DNA of 39,368 nt. Origin: a virus. The position numbers and the translations under genes are program-made. Each line of letters opens with the position of its first letter. Positions within the stretch are counted from its first letter, which is position 1. Shown here piece by piece: positions 8,300-16,629 of the stretch. The notes beneath the pieces are model-generated. The model saw only the letters and a program-made list of their open reading frames with translations, was not told the DNA's origin and did no database searches. The DNA is taken from positions 1 to 39,368 of IMG/VR virus record IMGVR_UViG_3300003937_000060; one strand, given 5' to 3'.

Positions 8300-8833
8300 C
8301 TAGCCACCCGCTTTTTCTAACTCAAGCAAACGAAACTCATGCTTGATAGCAATGTGCATTGTGTCTACTTGGCTTTTCGCAAGAATGGCAAACTCTGTAT
8401 CAATTAAGATATTCAGATTTTCAGTGCCAACAATGACCCTGATCGAATCGCTAGGAAGAGCAGAAAGGTTAAGCGTAAATGGCTGAATACAGTGACCACC
8501 TGCGGCTTTATAATTAAGCGTCCTATCGGGTTCAGATATCACACCGAACAAAGTTCCATCATCTAACCAAAAACCGATTTCTCGAATTGCATAGGCTTCT
8601 GGACCAGAAAACTTCGCGGCGGCTTGGATACTGCTTCCGCTTGTATCTTTATATTGACCGAACTCAACTCGATCCAACTCATTTTTTAGAGCTAACTGCT
8701 CTACGTTTGGGAGATAAGCAGCATCACCGACACTCACCCACTTTAACGCTGCTTGAATACCTTTATCTTGGGCACTAATCGCCGCCTCTAACCCTTTTCG
8801 GGTGATGACTAACTTTAATCCTTCATTACTCAT
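8300..8833 (-). CDS. Tail-collar fibre protein (P2 gpH N-terminal type)
   Basis: 177 aa. It matches the N-terminal phage tail-collar fibre domain: LVITRKGLEAAISAQDKGIQAALKWVSVGD, then YAIREIGFWLDDGTLFGVISEPD. In P2 this domain starts the long fibre gpH; here it stands as a short separate protein, with the shaft and tip on separate downstream genes. It attaches fibres to the baseplate. Its ATG overlaps the gpI stop (ATGA at 8833-8830). Confidence 0.78.
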   Translation of the reverse strand: MSNEGLKLVITRKGLEAAISAQDKGIQAALKWVSVGDAAYLPNVEQLALKNELDRVEFGQYKDTSGSSIQAAAKFSGPEAYAIREIGFWLDDGTLFGVISEPDRTLNYKAAGGHCIQPFTLNLSALPSDSIRVIVGTENLNILIDTEFAILAKSQVDTMHIAIKHEFRLLELEKAGG

Positions 8834-9585
8834 GTGATCGCTCTCGCAGTAATACTTGATATAGAAAGGCTATAGCTACCTGCGGCTGGTGCAACGGTAG
8901 CTGACGGTTCGTCTGGTATGACAGTTGCCTTTACGGTCAAACCATTAACACTAATAGGTGGACAGACGCCTCCTGCAATGCCAAATGAAACATCTGCATC
9001 AGGCATGGGCCACAATACTGCAGGGACGTCTGTATAGCTGACATTTGTCGGTGGCGATTTTGCACCAGACAATGCTATTTCAGTTTCAACACCAAAGACC
9101 AAAGATAGTTCTATGGTGTCTCTTGTGGATTTGATGTCATCTAACTTGAGAATAAGATTCTCGATTGTTTCTTTATTAATAGGAGATGAATCTATTTTCC
9201 AAGCAACAACATCCAGTGTGTACGGTGGCAAATCTGGACTCTCATACCGAGACTTAATTTCACATCCGTAGCCAATTGTTTCCAAAGCAATTTCAACACC
9301 GTCTTTGGTCCCCGATTTCTTTCGTTCAATCTGAGCACTAGCAACTTGATGCCTTTTTATTTTTGTCGAGTCTTCCTTTTTCCAATACGTAACCATTCGG
9401 TCTGCTGCCAAATGTGGTAAGACTGACTCCGGTGTTTGATGTGCATTACGTAACTGAGGGAGAGGTGGTGCGACTTGCTCTAGATGTTTGCTTAACGTGT
9501 GTTCTAACGCCCGCTCTAATGGGCTCGCGTTATCTGTTAGTAAGCTGTATCTACTCGGTTTCGACTCGGATGTTGACTGACTCAA
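8830..9585 (-). CDS. Baseplate protein, tail protein I (P2 gpI family)
   Basis: 251 aa if translation begins at the TTG at 9585, which follows an AGGAG site at nine-base spacing. An ATG at 9660 would add 25 residues but has no convincing ribosome site and would overlap gene J by 110 bases. The family core is visible: SLLTDNASPLERALEHTLSK, LPHLAADRMVTYWKKEDS, and KSGTKDGVEIALETIGYG, corresponding to the LLP...LPxLA...W...KGTxxAI...G pattern of tail protein I. It forms part of the baseplate wedge with W and J. The C-terminus (Pro/Ala/Val rich) is longer than P2 gpI. Confidence 0.75.
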   Translation of the reverse strand: MSQSTSESKPSRYSLLTDNASPLERALEHTLSKHLEQVAPPLPQLRNAHQTPESVLPHLAADRMVTYWKKEDSTKIKRHQVASAQIERKKSGTKDGVEIALETIGYGCEIKSRYESPDLPPYTLDVVAWKIDSSPINKETIENLILKLDDIKSTRDTIELSLVFGVETEIALSGAKSPPTNVSYTDVPAVLWPMPDADVSFGIAGGVCPPISVNGLTVKATVIPDEPSATVAPAAGSYSLSISSITARAIT

Positions 9586-10564
9586 GATATGGCGCTCCTG
9601 TGTGATCACACTTAAAGCTTGCTGCTGGTGAATTAATTTGAACTCGGATACCAGCTCCATTAGTCGCTTTCAGTAGAACATGGTCAATCATAGAGCGATC
9701 AATTTCGCCCTCTAACTTGTGCTGGTCTTGACCATATTGAGCGGCGGCGGCATCAGCGGCATTCTGGATAACGTCTTGGTCTGGTCCATTCGGAATATAA
9801 AGCACTGCATCTAGCGTCCATCGTTTGATGCTGGCTTTATGCAGGTAAATGATGTCTGTCTCTTGTGCTACAGAGTGAGTACGCATGTAAGCGAGCGTTT
9901 CAGACAACAACTCATCACTTGGTGTGCCATCGCCAACGTGAGCCAGCAAGTAACCATCGACAATTCCCGTACTAGGAGCGCGATTAACAAAGCGAGCATC
10001 TTTAGTCTGTCCACCAAACTCATGGTCTTTAAACCGATAAGTCACAACTACGGTGTTTTCGTCCGGTGATTGGATTTCCATATCAGGACTGGCACCAGGC
10101 GTTAACGCATGGAAGCGATAACCGTTTCGGGTTCCTGTCGTTGCCAGTGCAAACATCGCTAGATAATAACGAGTGAGAAGCTGCTCATTGCTCTCCATGA
10201 CAGGCTCAACTGGAGGGAAAGCGTTAAGGTCGCCCTCTTCTAGTACCAATCGGGTTAAGCCCATATCAGCAGCAATCGTGTCCACCATATCGTCTTGGGT
10301 GGCGTACATGCCAAACATCTGTTTAGCGTTTTCATTCCAACGACGATAATGGTTCTGCAGAATGACTGTGAAGACTTGCGTAAACTTGGTAAGTATCTCC
10401 GCATTATTGTTCAGCGTTTCTTCAACGGCGGAAACATCAGCTGGTGCAATTTCGTGTAGAGCATCAAGCAGCTCTGTCTTAATGCTTTTGTATAAGCCGC
10501 CGAAATCCGGCGTACTCAAAAGCGTTGGCTCCGGCAACCGAGCCAAATGAGGAAATCTTTTCAT
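9551..10564 (-). CDS. Baseplate wedge protein J (P2 gpJ family)
   Basis: 337 aa (P2 J is 302 aa). The family context and sequence fit baseplate J: N-terminal FPHLARLPEPTLLSTPDFGGLYKSIKTELLDAL, central GYRFHALTPGASPDMEIQSP and HEFGGQTKDARFVNRAPSTGI segments, then VDGYLLAHVGDGTPSDELLSETLAYMRT with a C-terminal beta domain. It lies in the conserved V-(x)-W-J-I order. It builds the baseplate periphery with W and I. Confidence 0.88.
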   Translation of the reverse strand: MKRFPHLARLPEPTLLSTPDFGGLYKSIKTELLDALHEIAPADVSAVEETLNNNAEILTKFTQVFTVILQNHYRRWNENAKQMFGMYATQDDMVDTIAADMGLTRLVLEEGDLNAFPPVEPVMESNEQLLTRYYLAMFALATTGTRNGYRFHALTPGASPDMEIQSPDENTVVVTYRFKDHEFGGQTKDARFVNRAPSTGIVDGYLLAHVGDGTPSDELLSETLAYMRTHSVAQETDIIYLHKASIKRWTLDAVLYIPNGPDQDVIQNAADAAAAQYGQDQHKLEGEIDRSMIDHVLLKATNGAGIRVQINSPAASFKCDHTGAPYLESVNIRVETE

Positions 10565-10573
10565 GTGGACTCT

Positions 10574-10930
10574 CTATTCTGCTTGAGGCAATTCGATAGT
10601 AAATGGATCAACTACTCGACCGTTCCATTTACCGTAAAAGATAACTGACGTACCGTTTTGCGTTCGTTCTGCTACAACTCTCGATGGCTCAAAATCTTCA
10701 AGTCCATTCACAGGGTTCATGAACGCGCCCATGGCGTAAGTTTGAATCAATGCCAATGTGGCATTGTTGGTATTCCGTGAGAGCGTTGCTGGTAGTTGGC
10801 TACCAAATCCTCGAACTTTATTCCTTGCCGAGATGTAAGTCGTCATCACTTGAGTGACACGGCTAATGAATTGATTCCAGCCTGTAATAGTGCGTCCGGT
10901 TTTCCGGCACATGCCAACCATACTAGCCAT
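10574..10930 (-). CDS. Baseplate wedge protein W (P2 gpW / T4 gp25-like)
   Basis: 118 aa (P2 W is 115 aa). Contains the gp25/W lysozyme-like fold signature: MVGMCRKTGRTITGWNQFISRVTQVMTTYISAR followed by VRGFGSQLPATL, matching the conserved GxxRxTGRxIxG...TxxGSR...RxYGS pattern. It starts sheath polymerisation at the baseplate. Immediately followed by J. Confidence 0.88.
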   Translation of the reverse strand: MASMVGMCRKTGRTITGWNQFISRVTQVMTTYISARNKVRGFGSQLPATLSRNTNNATLALIQTYAMGAFMNPVNGLEDFEPSRVVAERTQNGTSVIFYGKWNGRVVDPFTIELPQAE

Positions 10931-11127
10931 TACGTCACCTTATATGTTCCTGCTGACGAACCACCTGTTACTTCTACTTCGGCGTTCTTCTGTATGTGAT
11001 TAACAATGCCTTCCGCAAATGCCACCCACCAATCATGGCCAGCACAAGTTTCAGCTAATGGTTTGAAGCCTGCTTCCGTCATTGCCGCTTCTATCTCTTG
11101 AGCTAGTGCCTCTTTATCTAACGCCAT
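10930..11127 (-). CDS. Small baseplate-region protein, unknown
   Basis: 65 aa from the ATG at 11127, whose A is shared with the V stop codon (TAATG); the frame is open further upstream, but that would extend into V. The sequence (MALDKEALAQEIEAAMTEAGFKPL..., ending EVEVTGGSSAGTYKVT) is acidic with one helix and a short beta tail. Such small proteins between V and W are common in phages of this type and presumably structural, but I recognise no family. Confidence 0.6.
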   Translation of the reverse strand: MALDKEALAQEIEAAMTEAGFKPLAETCAGHDWWVAFAEGIVNHIQKNAEVEVTGGSSAGTYKVT

Positions 11128-11744
11128 TAAGCACCTGCCATTACAACTTTTGAACAATCACCATGGGGTAAGCCTGTCACCATGCACCTATGAGCACCAG
11201 TAACTACACCCTCACCACCGTTTAATAAAATCTTCGGGGCGTCCACGGTCGCATCACCACCTGACGTCACTGCGGTTTTACCACCAACTTTCACTGTGGC
11301 ATCACCTGCGACTTTGACATCCAGCATATGTTTTTTCTTGTCATAACAAACCCGGGTTCCATCGGGATAAACTCGCAGAATCTGATCAGGGTTATCGGTA
11401 GGCAGTGGAAACTGATCACTTGGAACACCAATCAAAGCAATACTGGTCGCGGAGTTATCCCCACCGCAAACATTTAGCAATACAGTTTGCTCTCCAATAC
11501 TAGGAAGACGATATTCAGCAACATCGCCTGCACACGCTGAAAACCATTTTATAAACGGCGTTTCATTGTCACCGAACTTTACTTTGATTCGCTTATGGTC
11601 ATCGCTCCAACCAGAAACTTTACCGACTCTAATCATGTTGTTTAGGCGGCGTTTCAACTCAATGATTTCTTTTTCTTGCAGAGAAAACTGCTGAGAATAC
11701 TCTTCTAACTCAGCCTGAACTATCTGCTGGATTAACTCTCGCAT
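11127..11744 (-). CDS. Baseplate spike protein V (P2 gpV family)
   Basis: 205 aa from the ATG at 11744, which has AGGAG eight bases upstream (P2 V is 211 aa). It has an N-terminal helix (MRELIQQIVQAELEEYSQQF...), then the OB-fold region starting MIRVGKVSGWSDDHKRIKVKFGDNETPFIKWFSACAG and IGEQTVLLNVCGG, and a beta-helical C-terminus with DVKVAGDATVKVGG repeats. The final residues (GAHRCMVTGLPHGDCSK) carry His and Cys suited to metal binding at the spike tip. It is the central membrane-piercing spike. Confidence 0.88.
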   Translation of the reverse strand: MRELIQQIVQAELEEYSQQFSLQEKEIIELKRRLNNMIRVGKVSGWSDDHKRIKVKFGDNETPFIKWFSACAGDVAEYRLPSIGEQTVLLNVCGGDNSATSIALIGVPSDQFPLPTDNPDQILRVYPDGTRVCYDKKKHMLDVKVAGDATVKVGGKTAVTSGGDATVDAPKILLNGGEGVVTGAHRCMVTGLPHGDCSKVVMAGA

Positions 11745-12276
11745 TCTCAAGCTCCTTGTATTCATCCGGCTTTTCGGGGTGCTTAGGGTTAATTGCTAAG
11801 AAGATCCCTAACACTTTTGAGTCTTCTTCAGGTAAATTACCGAGATAAATGTTTTGCCACCATTCTGTTTCCCAGCACTCATAGCCATCTGTGCCAGATT
11901 TAAACATGCCTTGCTGGCTAACAATCTTCTTTGGAAAACCAACAGTCTTACCAAGACCAAAGTTGTTGTTAAACGCAATTCGACCAACTGCACTCGCCAA
12001 ATCCTGAGCAATCAAGTCAGCGTTTCTATTTTCTGTATCGCTGTAAGCTCTGCTCACCAGACAATACACTTTCACGCGAACTGGCTGCTTTATCCTACTA
12101 TCGTTGGCAATCGATAATTCACCGTATTCATCTATGGCTACATGGCATTCAAGTCCAGTCACTTTGTACTTACCGTAAAGCGCATATTCATGAACAGGAA
12201 CGCCTTTGACGCGCTGTTTCAGCACTTCAACGACTTCCATGTAATAATCACTTGGCTTATTCAACGTTAATTGCAT
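11710..12276 (-). CDS. Tail terminator/completion-like protein
   Basis: 188 aa. It occupies the place of lambda gpU, directly after the gpZ-like gene, and overlaps it by 20 bases. The sequence (SDYYMEVVEVLKQRVKGVPVHEYALYGKYKVTG; later FPKKIVSQQGMFKSGTDGYECWETEWWQNI) looks like the small tail-terminator/gp37-type proteins that cap the tail, but no motif is decisive. It is longer than lambda U (131 aa). This gene marks the switch from lambda-like head/neck to P2-like tail genes. Confidence 0.55.
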   Translation of the reverse strand: MQLTLNKPSDYYMEVVEVLKQRVKGVPVHEYALYGKYKVTGLECHVAIDEYGELSIANDSRIKQPVRVKVYCLVSRAYSDTENRNADLIAQDLASAVGRIAFNNNFGLGKTVGFPKKIVSQQGMFKSGTDGYECWETEWWQNIYLGNLPEEDSKVLGIFLAINPKHPEKPDEYKELENARVNPADSSG

Positions 12277-12910
12277 AATTTAGCTCTTGTTTTAGTATTT
12301 CACCGAATCGCTTATTTACCTGCTGCTCTAAGCGAAGCAATATCTGACTCGCTTCATCTTCAATAGAAATACCGACAGCTTGAACAGGGAAGCGACCAAT
12401 TAAGTCTGGATCACGAATAGGCCTATAAGATGCCGACTTGCGATTCTGACGAACAACATCATGCTGCATAACTCTGTTTCGACTGGCTCGGATATAAACT
12501 CGTTCATCACCATAAATCCTGGTGTAGAAAGCACCGTCAAATTGATGAGAGCCTGCCTTAGTACCAGCAGCATTCTGCCGGACACTACCAAGGTTTTCTG
12601 CCGAAATAGCTAACAGGCCAACCCATAAGTTGACTGTCTTCTTGTTTTTGTCATAAGCCAAGATAAAACGATTCTTTAAAGCAGCTTGTTTGATACTCAG
12701 CTCTTTACTCAAGTTACGCAGAGTGTAAGTTCGTAGCCATCTCCCTGTTTTCTTGAGCGCTCGCTCTATCGCCTTAGCGACCTCCTTCTCCATCCCTTTA
12801 AACTCATCTGCAATTAATGCAGTTTCGTTTGATAGATCAAAGCTAAGTGTGCCGGAATTGGTTCGCCTTTGGTGCGCACCTGACTGAGTCAAGTTAGAGG
12901 AAGTTATCAT
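12257..12910 (-). CDS. Minor tail protein Z-like (lambda gpZ family)
   Basis: 217 aa (lambda Z is 192 aa). The basic middle region KAIERALKKTGRWLRTYTLRNLSKELSIKQAALKNRFIL is typical of prophage minor tail protein Z, which acts at tail completion so that tails join heads productively. It lies in lambda order FII-Z-(U). Its ATG overlaps the FII stop region by 17 bases. Confidence 0.75.
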   Translation of the reverse strand: MITSSNLTQSGAHQRRTNSGTLSFDLSNETALIADEFKGMEKEVAKAIERALKKTGRWLRTYTLRNLSKELSIKQAALKNRFILAYDKNKKTVNLWVGLLAISAENLGSVRQNAAGTKAGSHQFDGAFYTRIYGDERVYIRASRNRVMQHDVVRQNRKSASYRPIRDPDLIGRFPVQAVGISIEDEASQILLRLEQQVNKRFGEILKQELNYAINVE

Positions 12911-13262
12911 TTGGGTTCACCCGCTGCCCGTTAGGCTTCATACTAAGAATAAGTAATGAAGTTGTTTCATCTGGGTATAACACATCAGCGATATGCCGAG
13001 TCCCGAATTGTGTCTCAACAGAAGATCCTATGACCAATTCCTTTTCTATCCGACAATTAAAAACAGTTAAGGCTCCGTGTTCAGCTATGAAGGCTACACG
13101 TTGATTTGAATTTTCTTCCGGCATTAATTTTGAATCAAAGATAGCTTTGATATCCAAACTTGAACCGCTTCTTAGTAAAAGCCGAAATTCAGATGCCATA
13201 GCCCCTTCAATCGCAAAGTCCGCACATCTCAGTGCCTCATCAAATAAAGAGTCAAATTCCAT
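12894..13262 (-). CDS. Head-tail connector (lambda gpFII-like)
   Basis: 122 aa from the ATG at 13262 (lambda FII is 117 aa); a TTG two codons earlier is a less likely start. Position between FI-like and Z-like genes is the lambda order. The sequence (EFRLLLRSGSSLDIKAIFDSK, GTRHIADVLYPDETTSLLILSMKPNG) is a small mixed alpha/beta protein compatible with the head-tail joining family. A strong hairpin at 13278-13300 lies right upstream of its ribosome site. Confidence 0.7.
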   Translation of the reverse strand: MEFDSLFDEALRCADFAIEGAMASEFRLLLRSGSSLDIKAIFDSKLMPEENSNQRVAFIAEHGALTVFNCRIEKELVIGSSVETQFGTRHIADVLYPDETTSLLILSMKPNGQRVNPNDNFL

Positions 13263-13277
13263 ATCCAAATTCCAATT

Positions 13278-13308
13278 TAGAGCGAAACGTGTTCGCTCTA
13301 ATTTTTTT
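13278..13308 (+). terminator. Hairpin with plus-strand U-tract inside the late operon
   Basis: TAGAGCGAA-ACGTG-TTCGCTCTA (9-bp perfect arms) is followed on the plus strand by ATTTTTTT, so it reads as an intrinsic terminator for plus-strand (antisense) transcription. On the minus strand it forms the same hairpin in the FII leader, without a following U-tract. Confidence 0.65.
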
Positions 13309-13313
13309 CATTG

Positions 13314-13805
13314 TTAATTCTGACCGATTGGGGTAGCCAAGCCTGCTTCCACCGCTTCCATCGCGGTATCTATATCTAAATACGGGGTATCACCACTCTT
13401 GAGCAGCACTGTCTTTTGGTCTTGCAAATACTGAAACGACTTGTCTACGAAAACTTTCACATTGGCTTTCTCAGTGGTGTGTACCTCTGTCGGCTCTCCT
13501 GCGCTTAGAGTCGTGGTATTGTTTGGGAGTTCAAAGGCAGTACCCGTAAGCATTCCCGAGTCTTTTCGGCTTTGACTCTCGGCTTGTTTACTTTGATCAC
13601 TGGTAGGATATTCACCGTCATTTCCTTTCGTTTGCGACAGGTTTTTATCATCAGATTCACCCATTTTTGGCAATTTTTCTTCCAAATCGTCGATGATTTC
13701 ATTGAGCTGAACTTCGGTAGTTCTATCTGTGTATTGAGGTTCAGTAATTCCGAGTTCAGCGCAAAGATCATCAATACGTTTTCTCTGATTTTCCTTTCGG
13801 CTCAT
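13314..13805 (-). CDS. DNA packaging accessory protein (lambda gpFI-like)
   Basis: 163 aa from the ATG at 13805, which has GGAG seven bases upstream. The N-terminal 60 residues (RKENQRKRIDDLCAELGI..., EIIDDLEEKL) form charged helices as in lambda FI, which helps terminase engage the prohead. A Ser/Gln/Lys-rich linker follows, then a C-terminal small domain (VKVFVDKSFQYLQDQKTVLLKSG...). Order E-FI-FII supports the call. Sequence identity in this family is always low, so it rests largely on context. Confidence 0.6.
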   Translation of the reverse strand: MSRKENQRKRIDDLCAELGITEPQYTDRTTEVQLNEIIDDLEEKLPKMGESDDKNLSQTKGNDGEYPTSDQSKQAESQSRKDSGMLTGTAFELPNNTTTLSAGEPTEVHTTEKANVKVFVDKSFQYLQDQKTVLLKSGDTPYLDIDTAMEAVEAGLATPIGQN

Positions 13806-13822
13806 GATTGGCTCCAAAGTAA

Positions 13823-13844
13823 AAATGGGTCCGTGGACCCATTT
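13823..13844 (-). terminator. Intrinsic terminator after the major capsid gene
   Basis: Minus-strand stem AAATGGGTC-CACG-GACCCATTT merging into TTTTT. It lies 26 bases after the capsid stop and would reduce readthrough from the highly expressed capsid gene into FI. The plus strand also ends in a T-rich run, so it may work both ways. Confidence 0.7.
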
Positions 13845-13869
13845 GTTTTTTAATTAGTGATAGACAGAA

Positions 13870-14907
13870 TTAACCGACTTTAACAACAACAACTTTGTTA
13901 ACGTCAATGAAGTACATTGCAGGTGCGGATTCCGTTTTTGTGTAGCGAATTTCTGGGTCGCCATTTTCAGTCCAATCTTTCACGTAGCGCTCAACTACAT
14001 CAAAGCCCTCACGCTGAGCGGATAAGTCTTGGATTTGGCCGTACAAACGCGCACCTCGCAGTTCTGTATGTGCAAGAATCAAAGTGAAGTCGCGTTGAAC
14101 TTTCTTCGTTTGGCCATCACGGTCAATGTAAGATTCATCAACAACAATGATAGTTATATCACCCAAATTTCCTTTGATGCTAACCGTGGAACCTAAGTCT
14201 TTTAGTGCCGTTTCAAGCTCGGATTTAGAACCACGGCGTGTTTCCAGCGCGTCATTAAACTTCTTAAACTTACGCATAAGCGCCCACGTTTTAGGGTCGG
14301 TAATGATGGTGTTAGTCAAACCTTCAGAAACCGCCGCCCAACTTTCAATATCACCGACGATGTCATAAGTATCAAAGTCTTGAGCCACCCACTGAGCAGA
14401 CGAGAGAAGCGTGATCATGTTGTTCGTATTACGGCCTGCATCAATTTCGTAAGGTATTTCAATATAAGGGCTGTCGATCACGCATTTACCGTCATAGACC
14501 ATCTCTGCACACATCAGCTCTTCACGGTCACTAACTGCTTGCTCTTCGATATCTAGGTTTTGCATCACAATCGCGTTTTGACGCGAACCTGCTGACATAG
14601 AGCCTGTGATCGGCTCTCCGGGGCGACGTTTTACGCTTTGGTTCGCCGTTACTGCGTGTTTCGACTTCACGTATGCAGGCTTAAAACTTGAGGTTTTAAA
14701 GCCTTGATTACGGTCCACTGCCGCACCTATCATTGGTGAGCAAAATGCTGCAATCTTGGTTTTATTTGGGATCATATCGAGATCGACTTTTTCCGTGTCG
14801 AAAGTGTACGACTCGCGGAAGAAGAAGCGCATGAAGAAATTGTCACGACGAATACCTGCTTCTTGAATGGCTCCAAGCAGTTCGCGAGTGGTGTAATTAT
14901 CAGGCAT
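13870..14907 (-). CDS. Major capsid protein (lambda gpE family)
   Basis: 345 aa, almost the same length as lambda E (341 aa). The sequence shows the gpE pattern: N-terminal FFMRFFFRESYTFDTEKVDLDMIPNKTKIAAFCSPMI, an FKPAYVKSKHAVTANQSVKRRPGEPITG loop, and EREELM-type helix (SDREELMCAEMVYDGKC). The C-terminal region DFTLILAHTELRGARLYGQIQDL and APAMYFIDVNKVVVVKV is also typical. HK97 fold is expected from the family. It follows the decoration protein and is followed by a terminator. Confidence 0.92.
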   Translation of the reverse strand: MPDNYTTRELLGAIQEAGIRRDNFFMRFFFRESYTFDTEKVDLDMIPNKTKIAAFCSPMIGAAVDRNQGFKTSSFKPAYVKSKHAVTANQSVKRRPGEPITGSMSAGSRQNAIVMQNLDIEEQAVSDREELMCAEMVYDGKCVIDSPYIEIPYEIDAGRNTNNMITLLSSAQWVAQDFDTYDIVGDIESWAAVSEGLTNTIITDPKTWALMRKFKKFNDALETRRGSKSELETALKDLGSTVSIKGNLGDITIIVVDESYIDRDGQTKKVQRDFTLILAHTELRGARLYGQIQDLSAQREGFDVVERYVKDWTENGDPEIRYTKTESAPAMYFIDVNKVVVVKVG

Positions 14908-14945
14908 AAGAAGCTCTTTTTTCTAAATTCAAAGAAAACGACGAA

Positions 14946-15287
14946 TTAGTATTCATCGTCTACGAAAACTGCACTGCCAAGAAAAGCCGCACGTTTTTGC
15001 TTGTTTGTTGTGACCGTATCAGGCCAGTTCACAAAACCAATGCGGAAGCCACCTTGTAGGTAAACTGTCGATTCTTGATCACTGCCTGTATTCTTCACAT
15101 CACGAGCTGAGATAGCGATGGCTTTGCCTGATGTACCGTCCCATTCCACCAATGTGGCCTCGTCGGTCTCGTCAACCATTAATGGTGTTCGAGCAGGAAA
15201 AGAAACGCCCGTTTTGATTGTTGCTCGCGCCGTTACTGGTACGCTAATCAAAAACTCATCTGGTATGTATACTGATGGTTCTAACAT
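14946..15287 (-). CDS. Head decoration protein (lambda gpD family)
   Basis: 113 aa (lambda D is 110 aa), located between protease/scaffold C and capsid E. The sequence includes ARATIKTGVSFPARTPLMVDETDEATLVEWDGTSGKAIAISARDV and STVYLQGGFRIGFVNWPD, the beta-rich gpD pattern. Trimers bind at three-fold sites and stabilise the expanded head against packaged DNA. The ATG has an AAGGA ribosome site. Confidence 0.9.
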   Translation of the reverse strand: MLEPSVYIPDEFLISVPVTARATIKTGVSFPARTPLMVDETDEATLVEWDGTSGKAIAISARDVKNTGSDQESTVYLQGGFRIGFVNWPDTVTTNKQKRAAFLGSAVFVDDEY

Positions 15288-15300
15288 GCTCGTTTCCTTG

Positions 15301-15720
15301 TTAAATGCGTGTGTATGAAGAAGCTAGCGCTTTGATGTTCTTTTGCTCTTCGGTGACATCACCGGAACCAACATCATCACCAAGCGGGTCACCATGCTCT
15401 GCAGCCAGCACCATTAATGCCGATTCGTTTTTCGCAGTGGCACTGACAGGTACTGATGCAAGCAATACCTTGGCTTCATCAACGCTAAGTTTAGGGTTAC
15501 TGGCAAGTTGCTGCGCGAGCGCTTCACGCCCTTTGGCTTCTTCTAGGCCAATGATGCCCATGCAGCGTTCACGCTCTTTTGTGGTTGGGTCCGTAGACTT
15601 ATCACTTTGCGCACTCGCTTGTAGCTGTCCTTCAGCTAATTTTTGCGGAGTCGCTGGATCGGTGGCATGTTGTTGACTACCCTCCTTACCCATTGCGACT
15701 GGTTTATCTTGCTCCGTCAT
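15301..15720 (-). CDS. Internal-start scaffold protein (lambda Nu3-like), inferred
   Basis: An in-frame ATG at 15720 within the C gene is preceded by GGGGG at six-base spacing. It would give a 139-aa protein (MTEQDKPVAMGKEG...) identical to the C-terminal third of the protease. This repeats the lambda C/Nu3 arrangement, where the scaffold is made from an internal start. The segment is helical, Gln/Ala/Glu-rich and lacks protease residues, as expected of a scaffold. Expression is an inference from the site and from the family. Confidence 0.55.
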   Translation of the reverse strand: MTEQDKPVAMGKEGSQQHATDPATPQKLAEGQLQASAQSDKSTDPTTKERERCMGIIGLEEAKGREALAQQLASNPKLSVDEAKVLLASVPVSATAKNESALMVLAAEHGDPLGDDVGSGDVTEEQKNIKALASSYTRI

Positions 15721-16629
15721 AGCGGCCCCCATATCAAAGGTGGTTTGTTGTTTCTTGAACTGTTCAGCCATTATCTGAACAGCATCAAGCCCGTTGATGA
15801 CTTCGTTTGCGAAGCCAGCATCCACTGCAGCTTGGCCTTCATAGACCTGCGCCTCAGTCGATAGAATCGTTTTAATATCGACGCCCATATACTTAGCAGC
15901 TTTACCTGCAAACATCTGACGTGTGCTCTCTGCTTCGGACTTCCATTTATCTCGCACCTCTTTCGGCAGAGATTGGTAAGGATTACCATCGGCTTTGTGG
16001 TCACCTGCTGTGACCAAGGTGATTTCCACACCTTGCTGAGCCAACATCTTTTCGATGTTGGTGTGCGCCATAATCACACCCACGGAACCTGCTATCCCAG
16101 TTTGAGTAATGAGACGCCTTGAACACGCACTCGCGATCATTTGGCCTGCACTGCAGTGCATGTCATAACCGAGGGACCAGATTGGCTTGGTTTCACGCAT
16201 ATCTGCGATTTTATCGGCCAAATCGAAGCAACCTGCGACCATGCCGCCGGGAGTATTCATATCTAGCAAAATAGCTTTGACTTCAGGGTCTGAAAGCGCT
16301 TCTCGTAAGCGGTGCATGATGCCGTCATACCCTGTCATTCCAGAATAAGGTTTGATGTGGCCATACTTATGAACCAACGATCCATCAATCGGGATAATGG
16401 CTATACCCTGAGAGACTTGATAACTGCGGCTGCTGCTTCGAGTCCGAGAAAAACCAGAAGCGATTTTTTTCATATCATTCTCGCGCAGGGTTTGCCCTTC
16501 GGTGTCGGTTAACTTGACCACATTACCTAAACGCTGGCTGAGCGCCGAGAAAAACACTCGAGCATAGCCAGCTTCTAAAGCGAGCGGCCTGTTAAATGTG
16601 TTGCTAATGAGATGTTGTAAATTATTCAT
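15301..16629 (-). CDS. Head maturation protease, S49 family (lambda gpC-like)
   Basis: 442 aa (lambda C is 439 aa). Residues about 70-280 are an S49/ClpP-like serine protease: IAIIPIDGSLVHKYG, the oxyanion region LLDMNTPGGMVAGCFDLAD, the nucleophile Ser in the DMHCSAGQMIAS segment, and TGIAGSVGVIMAHTNIEKML with a conserved Lys in the following HKADGNPY region. The C-terminal third is Gln/Glu/Ser/Ala-rich scaffold. It cleaves portal and scaffold during prohead maturation. Its ATG overlaps the portal stop by eight bases. Confidence 0.9.
   Translation of the reverse strand: MNNLQHLISNTFNRPLALEAGYARVFFSALSQRLGNVVKLTDTEGQTLRENDMKKIASGFSRTRSSSRSYQVSQGIAIIPIDGSLVHKYGHIKPYSGMTGYDGIMHRLREALSDPEVKAILLDMNTPGGMVAGCFDLADKIADMRETKPIWSLGYDMHCSAGQMIASACSRRLITQTGIAGSVGVIMAHTNIEKMLAQQGVEITLVTAGDHKADGNPYQSLPKEVRDKWKSEAESTRQMFAGKAAKYMGVDIKTILSTEAQVYEGQAAVDAGFANEVINGLDAVQIMAEQFKKQQTTFDMGAAMTEQDKPVAMGKEGSQQHATDPATPQKLAEGQLQASAQSDKSTDPTTKERERCMGIIGLEEAKGREALAQQLASNPKLSVDEAKVLLASVPVSATAKNESALMVLAAEHGDPLGDDVGSGDVTEEQKNIKALASSYTRI

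Noticed and set aside
15305-15676. 123-codon plus-strand frame opposite the protease/scaffold gene
   Set aside because: Ser/Ala/Cys-rich shadow of the Gln/Ala-rich scaffold region, no initiation signals.
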